This document shows, one piece after another, positions 25,152-33,300 of a stretch of DNA of 64,000 nucleotides (position 1 is the stretch's first letter; the number at the start of each line of letters is the position of its first letter). The stretch covers positions 1 to 64,000 of the forward strand of contig CAUDCW010000002.1 of the NCBI GenBank assembly GCA_958448165.1, given 5' to 3'. Source of the DNA: an uncultured Oscillospiraceae bacterium. Its GTDB lineage: Bacteria; Bacillota; Clostridia; Oscillospirales; Acutalibacteraceae. A model generated the notes under the pieces. That model saw only the letters and a program-made list of their open reading frames with translations. It ran no database searches and was not told the DNA's origin. The position numbers and the translations under genes are program-made.

Positions 25152-25466
25152 ATGACTGATGAGCTTTTACAAAAGGTAAAGCAGAACCTTATCCTTGAAC
25201 ACAATGCAGATGATGAGCTTCTGAAAATGTACATAACAGCCGCCGTTTCCTATGCCGAAAGCTATCAGCACATACCTGAAAACTACTACAGCGAAAACCC
25301 TATGCCGCCTACAACAGAACAAGCCGTAATTATGCTTGCGAGCCATTTCTACGAAAGCAGAGATGGCTCAACAGGCGGCTTTTTCGCTGACAGCACAAAT
25401 GCATCTGCACAGGTCTGGAATACTGTAAATCTTCTTTTAAGGCTTGACAGGCGGTGGCAGGTATGA
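25152..25466 (+). CDS. Head-tail connector (gp6-like adaptor)
   Basis: 104 aa, mostly helical: LLQKVKQNLILEHNADDELLKMYITAAVSYAESYQ is the family's opening. It docks under the portal. The stop overlaps the next ATG as ATGA. Confidence 0.85.
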   Translation: MTDELLQKVKQNLILEHNADDELLKMYITAAVSYAESYQHIPENYYSENPMPPTTEQAVIMLASHFYESRDGSTGGFFADSTNASAQVWNTVNLLLRLDRRWQV

Positions 25467-25795
25467 GTTTCGGTAAGATGAATTCTTTTATTGAAATCGT
25501 AAGGAAAAGCATTGATACCGATGATGAGGGTTTCAAAACGGAAAACCTGAAAATAGTTGCAAAGGTCAGAGCATATCGTGAAGGTCGGCATGGAAGTGAA
25601 AAATGGGCAAACAGAGCCACCTTTTCAACTGCTACCGACCTGTTTCGTTTCAGATGTATTCCAAACACAGAAGTAACAACCGATATGCTGATACTTTGCG
25701 ACAACAGAAAATTTGAAATCACATCGGTTGAAAATGTAAAAGGCAGAAATATGTACATTGAAGTGCTTGCAAAGGAGGTAGAACCCAGTGGCTAA
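25463..25795 (+). CDS. Head closure protein (phage SPP1 gp16-like)
   Basis: 110 aa from ATG 25463. MSFGKMNSFIEIVRKSIDTDDEGFKTENL and the beta-rich remainder (FEITSVENVKGRNMYIEVLAKEV) fit the head-tail joining or closure family. Overlaps both neighbours by a few bases. Confidence 0.8.
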   Translation: MSFGKMNSFIEIVRKSIDTDDEGFKTENLKIVAKVRAYREGRHGSEKWANRATFSTATDLFRFRCIPNTEVTTDMLILCDNRKFEITSVENVKGRNMYIEVLAKEVEPSG

Positions 25796-26219
25796 GGTTG
25801 ATGTGAAGATGCCTGAGGACTTTCTTTTAAAGCTATCCCGGCTCGGCGATAAAACAGATGAAATTTGCGAAAAGGCACTTAATGCCGGCGGTGAGGTTGT
25901 TCTTGCAAAGGTCAGGAGCAATCTCTCTGCCGTAATCGGTAAGGACATAAAAACAGAATCACGCTCTACAGGTGAGCTTGAACGCTCCCTCGGACTTTCT
26001 CCTGTCCTCATTGACGATAACGGAAATGCAAACATCAAGATAGGCTTTAAGGAGCCTCGTTATGACGGTGAAAGCAATGCTAAAATTGCAAGCATCATTG
26101 AATACGGCAAACAAGGTCAACCACCTAAGCCTTTCTTAAAGCCTGCAAGAACATCATCAAAAAAAGCTTGTGTAAAAGCTATGGTTGAAACTCTCGAACA
26201 GGAGGTAAAGAACCTATGA
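25788..26219 (+). CDS. Tail-completion protein (HK97 gp10-like)
   Basis: 143 aa starting at GTG 25788 with AAAGGAGGT upstream. VRSNLSAVIGKDIKTESRSTGEL and IASIIEYGKQGQPPKPFLKPA (PKPFxxPA signature) identify the HK97-gp10 family. Coupled by overlap to the next gene. Confidence 0.85.
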   Translation: MAKVDVKMPEDFLLKLSRLGDKTDEICEKALNAGGEVVLAKVRSNLSAVIGKDIKTESRSTGELERSLGLSPVLIDDNGNANIKIGFKEPRYDGESNAKIASIIEYGKQGQPPKPFLKPARTSSKKACVKAMVETLEQEVKNL

Positions 26220-26560
26220 GCCTGCTGTCCGAGTTAAAGGACATCGCAGAAAATTGCGGAGTCAAGGTTGAAACAGGTGTGTTTTCGGACACGCCGCCTG
26301 ATGAATACATTGTGCTGACACCTCTTGTCGACAGCTTTGAAATGCACTGCGACAATATGCCTGAATACGAAATTCAAGAGGTGCGAATCTCGATATTTTC
26401 AAAGGGCAATTACACAGCTTTAAAATATATGTTAGTCACGGCTCTTTTTAAAGCTGACATTACAATCACAGACAGACGGTATGTCGGACACGAAAATGAT
26501 ACCGGCTATCACCACTATGCCATAGATACGGCAAAAACATATAGAATGGAGGAATTTTAA
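26216..26560 (+). CDS. Tail terminator-type protein
   Basis: 114 aa: EYIVLTPLVDSFEMHCDNMPEYEIQEVRISIFSKGNY matches the usual small protein between gp10-like and tail tube genes in Clostridia siphophages, where it caps the tail. The assignment is mainly positional. Its stop overlaps the next start (TAATG). Confidence 0.7.
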   Translation: MSLLSELKDIAENCGVKVETGVFSDTPPDEYIVLTPLVDSFEMHCDNMPEYEIQEVRISIFSKGNYTALKYMLVTALFKADITITDRRYVGHENDTGYHHYAIDTAKTYRMEEF

Positions 26561-27147
26561 TGGCAACAATCGGACTGGATAAGCTATTTTATTCAAAGAT
26601 TACAGAAGATGAAAACGGCGAAGAAACCTATGCAACACCTGTACCTCTCGCAAAAGCTATGACTGCGGAGCTTTCAATAGAGCTTGCCGAGGCAACACTC
26701 TACGCTGATGACGGTGCATCGGAAATTGTAAAGGAATTTCAAAGCGGAACGCTGACACTCGGCATTGACGATATCGGAACTGCTGTTGCAGAGGATTTGA
26801 CGGGTGCGAAAATCGACAGCAACAAGGTTCTCATTTCCGCAGGTGAGGACGGAGGAACACCTGTCGCAGTAGGTTTCAGAGCAAAAAAGTCAAACGGCAA
26901 ATATCGTTACTTCTGGCTTTACAGAGTTAAATTCGGTATTCCTGCAACAAATCTCACCACTAAGGGCGAAAGCATAGAGTTTTCCACTCCGTCAATCGAG
27001 GGTACGGTGACAAGGAGAAACAAGCCTGACACACAGGGCAAGCACCCGTGGAAAGCAGAGGTAAATGAGGACGATACCGCAGTTAATTCAACCACAATTT
27101 CAAACTGGTACAAACAGGTTTACGAGCCTGTTTACTCAGCAGGCTAA
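26560..27147 (+). CDS. Major tail tube protein
   Basis: 195 aa. MATIGLDKLFYSKITEDENGEETYATPVPLAKAM and LYADDGASEIVKEFQSGTLTLG are typical of the phi13-like major tail protein family; the C-terminus has FSTPSIEGTVTRRNK. Forms the tail tube around the tape measure. Intact. Confidence 0.88.
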   Translation: MATIGLDKLFYSKITEDENGEETYATPVPLAKAMTAELSIELAEATLYADDGASEIVKEFQSGTLTLGIDDIGTAVAEDLTGAKIDSNKVLISAGEDGGTPVAVGFRAKKSNGKYRYFWLYRVKFGIPATNLTTKGESIEFSTPSIEGTVTRRNKPDTQGKHPWKAEVNEDDTAVNSTTISNWYKQVYEPVYSAG

Positions 27148-27163
27148 TAACGGAGGTTAAGCT

Positions 27164-27547
27164 ATGGACAGCGAAAGAAGTACAAAAATTAAAATCGGTG
27201 AAAATGAATACAGCCTTGTTTTAACTACAAAGGCTACAAAGGAAATTGCTGCAAGGTACGGAGGCCTTGAGAATTTGGGTGATAAGCTGATGAAAAGTGA
27301 AAACTTTGAAATGGCTCTTGATGAGGTTATCTGGCTCATTACCTTGCTTGCAAATCAGAGCGTTCTCATTCACAACCTTAAAAATCCCGATGACAAAAAG
27401 CCTTTGCTTAATGAGGACGAGGTCGAGCTATTAACCTCACCGTTTGATTTGGCTGAGTACAAGTCAGCAATTATGGAGTCGATGTATAAAGGCACAAAGC
27501 GAAACATCAAAAGCGAGGACAACACAAAAAACACAGCAGTCGGGTAA
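27164..27547 (+). CDS. Tail assembly chaperone, short form (gpG-like)
   Basis: 127 aa; soluble chaperone that coats the tape measure during tail assembly. ENEYSLVLTTKATKEIAARYGGLENLGDKL is the family's N-terminus. Near its end lies ACA AAA AAC in frame, the slippery heptamer A AAA AAC, which gives a longer G-T product by -1 slippage. Confidence 0.85.
   Translation: MDSERSTKIKIGENEYSLVLTTKATKEIAARYGGLENLGDKLMKSENFEMALDEVIWLITLLANQSVLIHNLKNPDDKKPLLNEDEVELLTSPFDLAEYKSAIMESMYKGTKRNIKSEDNTKNTAVG
27526..27532 (+). other. Programmed -1 frameshift site (A AAA AAC)
   Basis: The heptamer A AAA AAC is positioned with codons AAA and AAC in the zero frame. After slippage, the next codon is CAC and the frame stays open to 27735. 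The zero-frame stop follows five codons later. This is the standard arrangement for tail chaperone genes. Confidence 0.8.
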
Positions 27548-27735
27548 GTGACGAGGAGTTCTTTACCCGACTGCTTTATTACGGTGTGGCTCAACTGAAT
27601 TTGTCACTTGACGAAACAATGCTAATGCCCCTTGGACTGCTCCTTGATTTGCTTGAATGTCATAAGCAATACAACGGACTTGCAAAGCCAAAACGAGATT
27701 TGACAATTGATGATATTATTCCGTATGGAGTATAA
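27532..27735 (+). CDS. Tail assembly chaperone, T extension (made by -1 frameshift)
   Basis: SDEEFFTRLLYYGVAQLNLSLDETMLMPLGLLLDLLECHKQYNGLAKPKRDLTIDD, split here by its reading frame, is the familiar second half of G-T chaperones in this phage type. It has no start codon of its own and is read only after slippage at 27526. In a complete phage the tape measure would follow directly; here a resistance-type gene intervenes. Confidence 0.78.
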   Translation, partial: HSSRVSDEEFFTRLLYYGVAQLNLSLDETMLMPLGLLLDLLECHKQYNGLAKPKRDLTIDDIIPYGV

Positions 27736-27750
27736 GTATTCTGAAAAGAA

Positions 27751-27779
27751 TTGAGATTTATTGAGTTGTATGGTATAAT
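27751..27779 (+). promoter_or_regulatory. Promoter of the Lnu-like gene
   Basis: TTGAGA (27751-27756), 17 bases, TATAAT (27774-27779), 38 bases before the start codon: independent expression inside the tail operon. Confidence 0.75.
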
Positions 27780-27817
27780 TGGCTTGTCGATAAATCGGAA
27801 TTTGTGGAGATGATAAG

Positions 27818-28312
27818 ATGGTCAATATTACAGATGTAAAACAGATTCTTCAACTCGCGATAGATGCCGAGATTAAAGTCTTTCTTGATGGTGGCTGGGG
27901 GGTAGATGCGTTGCTTGGACATCAGTCAAGAGTCCATAACGATATTGATATTTTTGTAGAGAAGAAAGATTATCAGAACTTTATAGAGATAATGAAAGCT
28001 AATGACTTTTATGAGATTAAGATGGAATATACAACATTGAACCATACTGTATGGAAAGATGCGAAAAACAGGATTGTTGATTTGCATTGTTTTGAATATA
28101 CGGGCGAAGGTGAAATTCTTTATGAGGGGGATAACTTTCCGGTAGAAACTTTTTCTGGTAAAGGAAAAATTGAGGAGATAAAGGTTTCTTGTGTTGAACC
28201 ATATAGTCAAGTAATGTTCCATTTGGGATATGAATTTGATGAAAATGATGTACATGATGTGAATCTATTGTGTGAGACATTTCATATCGAAATTCCAAAT
28301 GAGTATAGATAA
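27818..28312 (+). CDS. lnu(C)-like: Lincosamide nucleotidyltransferase, Lnu(C)-like
   Basis: A 164-aa nucleotidyltransferase, the same length as Lnu(C) as I remember it. MVNITDVKQILQLAIDAEIKVFLDGGWGVDALLG and HNDIDIFVEKKDYQNF carry the GGWGVD motif and the D-x-D metal pair (DID). The C-terminus contains VMFHLGYEFDENDVHDVNLLCE. Lnu enzymes adenylylate lincomycin and clindamycin. The near-identity is from memory, so activity and allele are unconfirmed. It has its own promoter and terminator and lies between tail chaperone and tape measure, where no phage gene is expected. I see no transposase beside it. Confidence 0.8.
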   Translation: MVNITDVKQILQLAIDAEIKVFLDGGWGVDALLGHQSRVHNDIDIFVEKKDYQNFIEIMKANDFYEIKMEYTTLNHTVWKDAKNRIVDLHCFEYTGEGEILYEGDNFPVETFSGKGKIEEIKVSCVEPYSQVMFHLGYEFDENDVHDVNLLCETFHIEIPNEYR

Positions 28313-28346
28313 ATGTAAATTCCAGTTTATCTATATATTAAAACTC

Positions 28347-28380
28347 AAGGAGTAACCTTTCGTGGGTTACTCCTTTTTAT
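28347..28380 (+). terminator. Terminator after the Lnu-like gene
   Basis: AAGGAGTAACC pairs with GGTTACTCCTT, followed by TTTTAT. Confidence 0.85.
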
Positions 28381-28403
28381 ATGCATTTATCACAGAGCCT
28401 TAT

Positions 28404-28442
28404 GGCTCTTTTTTTATGCCCAAAAACAAGGAGGTGAACAGA
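28404..28442 (+). promoter_or_regulatory. Hairpin-T tract and ribosome-binding site before the tape measure
   Basis: AGAGCC/GGCTCT (28394-28409), seven T, ATGCCC, then AAGGAGGTGAACAG just before the ATG at 28443. It repeats the layout seen before the terminase. Confidence 0.55.
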
Positions 28443-29063
28443 ATGTCAGACAGCTTTGGTCTCAAAATTGGTGTCGAGGGCGAGAAAGAATTCAAGAAAG
28501 CACTTTCTGAAATAAATCAGAATTTCAAGGTACTCGGCTCTGAAATGAAGCTTGTTTCCTCGCAGTTTGATAAGAACGATAAATCTGTCGATGCACTTAC
28601 CGCTCGAAATCAGGTTCTTAGCAAAGAGATTGACGAGCAGAAAAACAAGATTGAACTTCTGAAACAGGCTCTCGACAACGCATCAACTTCCTTCGGCGAA
28701 AATGACCGCAGAACACAGCAGTGGCAGATAAAGCTCAATAACGCACAGGCAACGCTGAACGACCTTGAAAAGGAGTTAAAGGACAACAACGATACCCTCG
28801 ACAAAACGGCTGACGAGCTTACCGTAGCAAATGAAATCGATATTATTCGAGCAAGAAAGCAGAAACTTTTAGTTGAAAAAGCGGCTAATGAAGGTTACAA
28901 GAAAAGGATCCAAGAGTTAAAAGCCTTCATCAATGACTCAAACAATGAGTTAACTGAATACGATGATAAGATGGTGAGAAAATACATCAAAGAAATTCGG
29001 GTGTTTGACGACAGATTCCACGTATTCTTTAAAGCGGGAATTGATGTTGAAATAACAAGATAA
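28443..29063 (+). pseudogene. Tape measure protein N-terminus fused to a serine recombinase C-terminus
   Basis: Residues 1 to about 122 (MSDSFGLKIGVEGEKEFKKALSEINQNFKVLGSEM and a coiled coil) are the start of a phage tape measure, normally 700-1500 aa. From about TVANEIDIIRARKQKLLVEKA to the end (GIDVEITR) the sequence matches the last 80 residues of a large serine recombinase, as in the fragment ending at 29917. The two are joined in frame. The fusion marks a deletion that removed the rest of the phage tail, lysis and the body of a second element. The protein cannot do either original job. Confidence 0.82.
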
Positions 29064-29077
29064 TGAGATGAGTTCAT

Positions 29078-29108
29078 GCAGCAGGGTTTATGCTCTGCTG
29101 CTTTTTTT
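29078..29108 (+). terminator. Terminator after the fused gene
   Basis: GCAGCAG pairs with CTGCTGC, followed by seven T. Confidence 0.8.
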
Positions 29109-29243
29109 ATTTATGTTTTTATCTATGAACGGACTGCAAGTTATAGCCCGGACATCTTGAAAATATCAACTATTTGGTATATAATATAGTATAGATTTAG
29201 TATATTCTAAAGTTGCTGAGCTTCAAGTGAAAAAGGTGAAAGT

Positions 29244-29432
29244 ATGAACACTTCGAATTTAATTAAGAGCTTATGTAAAGAAAAAGGAATGGAAAAAAGC
29301 GACGTGTCTACTCCAGCAAGTACGCTCTATCAAGCCTTTGCACCTGTAGCCGCTGCGGCGACATTTATCGTCGCATTGCCTGGAACAATCGTGGAAAACG
29401 CTCAAACGTGTGGCGATGCTACACCAGAGTAG
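29244..29432 (+). pseudogene. XRE regulator start, broken by recombinase sequence
   Basis: MNTSNLIKSLCKEKG is close to the start of the intact regulator at 30070 (MSTSSLIKDLCKEKG), and a TTGAAA-TATAAT promoter (29158-29185) precedes both in a matching place. After residue 15 the frame runs through the serine recombinase gene in the wrong frame (VSTPASTLYQAFAPVAAA) and stops. It is a relic, not a working protein. Confidence 0.65.
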
Positions 29433-29917
29433 AACAAGGTCCGACAGCCTGCGATGCGCTAACGGTCCAGGAAGAAGAGCTCCAGATGGCAACAGTCAAG
29501 GCAATCAACCTGGCAATGCGATGTTCTGCTTCAATGCAGGACATCCTAAGTGAGAATATCGAGCAGGTGGTTAGAGCAGACCAAACCGATGAGAAACTCG
29601 CGGAGCTGAATGAAATCCTTATTACAAAGCAGCGTGAACTGGCTGCCCTGGTCAAAGAGAAAAAGGACTACTCTGCACTCGCAGATGATCTTGATGTTTT
29701 GCGGGCACAGAAGCAGGAAATTTTGGTGGAAAAGGCGCAGACAGAAGGCTACAAAATGCGCATCCAGGAGATGGGCACATTGCTTGAGGAGCATTTCTCG
29801 GAACTGACTGAATACGATGAGAGTATGGTGCGAAGCTATATTCAGGGCATCCGAATTTACGACGACAAATTCACGATTTCCTTTAAGGCGAGAATCAATC
29901 TGGACATCCAAAGATAA
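29285..29917 (+). pseudogene. Large serine recombinase, C-terminal remnant
   Basis: Reading from about NGKKRRVYSSKYALSSLC, the frame carries the zinc-ribbon C-S-R-C...C-Y-T-R of large serine integrases (CTCSRCGDIYRR, then NVWRCYTRVEQGPTACDALTV). The coiled-coil follows, with the conserved tail LTEYDESMVRSYIQGIRIYDDKF. The catalytic N-terminus and most of the DNA-binding region are gone. It begins at the break with the XRE remnant and is about half identical to the tail fused to the tape measure. Confidence 0.8.
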
Positions 29918-29929
29918 GAACAACATGGC

Positions 29930-29954
29930 GCAGGGCTTCGGCCCTGCTTTTTTG
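29930..29954 (+). terminator. Terminator after the recombinase remnant
   Basis: GCAGGGC-TTC-GGCCCTGC hairpin followed by six T. Confidence 0.85.
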
Positions 29955-29985
29955 TTATATGGTCATTCAGGCAATGTATTACATC

Positions 29986-30014
29986 TTGTATTTAACAACC
30001 ATTTGGTTTATAAT
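29986..30014 (+). promoter_or_regulatory. Promoter of the XRE regulator and probably the defence operon
   Basis: TTGTAT (29986-29991), 17 bases, TATAAT (30009-30014). No terminator is seen between the regulator and the helicase gene, so this may drive 30070-40943. Confidence 0.65.
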
Positions 30015-30069
30015 ATTGTTTAACGATTGTGGGTCATTAGGCCTTTTGTTTTTATAAAAGGGTGAAATT

Positions 30070-30297
30070 ATGAGTACATCAAGTTTAATAAAAGATTTGT
30101 GCAAGGAAAAAGGCATCAGTATTTCTGAATTAGCAAGGCGCCACGGACAGTCTCCGCAGAATTTTAACAAGAAACTGCAGCGAGAAACGGTCACTACAGA
30201 TGAACTGATGGATATTGGAAATGTGCTCGGTGTGAAATTTGAGCAATCATATACACTGGGATCAGGAGAAAAGCTCTCAATTTCTAATGAGTCCTGA
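30070..30297 (+). CDS. Small XRE-family regulator, 75 aa
   Basis: A single helix-turn-helix of the XRE/Cro type: LIKDLCKEKGISISELARRHGQSPQNFNKKL is the recognition unit. The protein is otherwise short (LGVKFEQSYTLGSGEKLSISNES). It lies 73 bases before the large helicase gene, in the same direction, and probably controls it. A broken copy of the same gene start lies at 29244. Confidence 0.8.
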   Translation: MSTSSLIKDLCKEKGISISELARRHGQSPQNFNKKLQRETVTTDELMDIGNVLGVKFEQSYTLGSGEKLSISNES

Positions 30298-30370
30298 TAA
30301 TGGGACAGCAAGTTTTGTAGAATGGGATGTATGAAAGACTGCCCAGGACTTTTATTTGGGAGGTACACGT

Positions 30371-33300
30371 ATGGCGACACATATGAGCATACGTTTAGCG
30401 TGGCATAGTGATGGATGGAATGGCCATGTCTGTAAAAAACCATGTGAAAATTCATATTGCATTGGTCAGCATTCGTATCCTGGTGATTTAATTGCCGGAA
30501 CACGTGATCTTGAATTCGAGACAGCACATGCGGGAGAGCCTTGTTCCATGCTTCCGTGTAAGGTTGCATGCGGGTTGAGCGTTAATGCGTTCGGAAAAGA
30601 TACAATTACGGTCAAGGTTGATCCTCCGAGTTTCTGGAAAGAAAGTGATGCCGATGCAATCAATATCACATTGCCTCCATCAACCGTTTGTACTTGGTGC
30701 TACGAGGCTATGTATAACGATGCTGTTGAGACCAAAGGTGAAAGCTCGCAAAAGTACAATTATGCCAAGAGAAAAGAAGGTGCAGAAAAGTATTTTTCTC
30801 AGTTTGAACCTGGTAAATCGCTGATTTTTTATTACGCAGGATATAGTAATCCGTTCAGTGAAAACGAAGAAAATAATTATGTCGTTGTAGGCGTATCCCG
30901 CGTAAATAAAATAGGGGACACATATTATTACGACAATACAAGTAAAGAAGTACAGAGGAAATATGCCGGTGGATTTGTATGGCAGAAGCCAGTAACATCA
31001 ACCTATCCAGATGAAGGCTTTTGTATTCCTCTGTGGAAATACATGGACGATGAAGATATATTGAATCGTCTTGTATTAAAACCTCAGAATAGAGCTCCAT
31101 TTAAGTATGGTAGCAGAGAAGTTTGCAACGATGATGCAATTGAAGTTGTTAATCAACTTATCGCGGTTGTTGATGCTTTAATCGAAATTGGAGATGACTG
31201 TGAGGACTGGAACAAACGTAAAGATTGGCTGAATAGCGTTCTTAACGAATTGTGGTCAGCCAGAGGAGCATATCCGGGATTTCCTTCTGTAATGGAGAGG
31301 TTAGGATTACACAGCTTTGTTTCTTCGTATGTTGGTTTATCTGTCGATGATGATATGAAAGCGTATCGAGAAGAGACCAGAGAATTCTTGGAGGGAGATC
31401 GAGACGATATTCGTGGCATCTCATTACCAAAAGCTGAGCTCAAAAAGATTCGTCGAGAGTATCAGCTCATGGACGAAGAAACAGTCGACTTCATGTTCAA
31501 TATTCTGTCCAGATTTGATCTACGGGCAGATCAGGTAGAATCCATCATTTCTGACGATAGAGAGAATGTATCTATTACAGCCTCAATCGCGGAAATGCAG
31601 GAAAATCCATATATTATTTTCGAACAATATGTCGGCTATGACTCCGATGATATTATTCCGTTTTACAAGATTGATAACGGCGTCATTCCGTCTCCGGAGT
31701 ATGGCATCGACGAACTCTTGGATTGCGGATCAACTGAACGAATGCGCGCTTTTTGCGTTGATGAATTGAATAAAATTGCAGCCCATTCCTTTGGCAAGGC
31801 AGAGACTATTCTTCAAATTGTAAATGCAAGAGTTGACCGCTTACCTGAATGGAAACGCTATGTCTATAGAATGAAGAACTTTGCCATCGAGCAGGACATC
31901 TGGGATGGCGCATTGGTTCAGAAGAAAGATGATAATAATGTTCTGTACCTGTATTTGAAAGAGACTTATCAGGACGAAAGAACTGTTGAAGATGCACTGA
32001 GAGATTTAGCAGATAGACCGGACATTCCTTTAAGAATGGCAATTACTCCAGAGAAGTTTAAGAAGGGATTGCGTGTATCTGGTTCTCCGTTAGAAAAGAA
32101 AGCGGCTGCAGAATACGATGTAATCCTGGATCACCAGGCGGAAATCTGTATGCAGATATTTGCAAAACCTTTGTGCGTGCTTTCAGGTGCAGCTGGAACA
32201 GGAAAGACAACGGTCATCAAAACCATTCTTGATAATATCGAGAGAGTACATGGCGCTGGTACCAGCTTCTTATTGATGGCACCGACAGGAAAAGCAGCAG
32301 AAAGAATAAAGACGCAAACTGGAAAACCTTCTTCGACCCTTCATTCCTATTTAGCAAAGAATGGATGGATCAATAAAAATTTCACATTGAAGCGTAGCGG
32401 CGGAAAGGACAGCCAGGACATCAATACCATCATCATAGATGAGTGTTCTATGATTGATCTGAACCTATTGGCCACATTATTCAGAGCGATTAACTGGAAT
32501 AGCATCCAGAGATTGATATTAATCGGTGACCCAAACCAGCTTCCACCAATCGGAAGAGGAAAGGTGTTTGCGGATACCATAGACTGGTTAAATGAAGAAT
32601 ACCCGGCCAATGTTGGAACGCTTACAGACAATATTCGTCAGCTTGTTAATAGAGTTGAAGGAAACGGACGTGGCATACTAGATCTGGCTGATATTTTCAT
32701 TCAGGAACATCAATGCATTACTGACGGAACAGAAGCCGCAAAACTGAAAGCATCAAAAGAAGAATTATTCTCACAGATACTCGAACGAGGAAATGGAGAT
32801 GTAGACAGGGACCTCGGTGTTTACTTCTGGAGTGAACAAGAGGAGCTTGAGAGCTTGCTTACCAATGTAATGGTGAGAGATATGCAGAAATACACCGGAA
32901 TGGATGTTTCTGCGGCAGGCTTCAAATTTGATAAGTTATGGCAGGAAATGATCCGCGATGAAAACGGTGGAAGCAACACTGAAATCATCCAGGTAATTTC
33001 ACCATATCGAGGAGAGTTCTATGGAACTGGTTCCATTAACCTGTTGATGCAAAAAACATTCAATGGATATTGGAGTAAAAAGCAGCTTGATGGAATTGGG
33101 TACTTCGACAAGGTTATCCAGTTCAGAAATCGTCCCCAGTCTGACCCGGCTTATGCTTACGAAGATGCAAGCCGAAATAACATTAAAGCAGAGGTATTCA
33201 ATGGAGAGATAGGACTGACCAATATTCATGGCCTGGACAGATATGCTCCTCCTGGAAAAACACCAAAATATAAATGGCAAGGAAATGTCGAACGTTTTCA

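Noticed and set aside
7243..28420. 17-bp identity GGCTCTTTTTTTATGCC at 7243 and 28404 as prophage attachment sites
   Set aside because: Both copies are the T-run side of terminator hairpins, and similar T-ATGCC strings occur at other hairpins (19200, 52040). Chance and shared terminator design explain it better.
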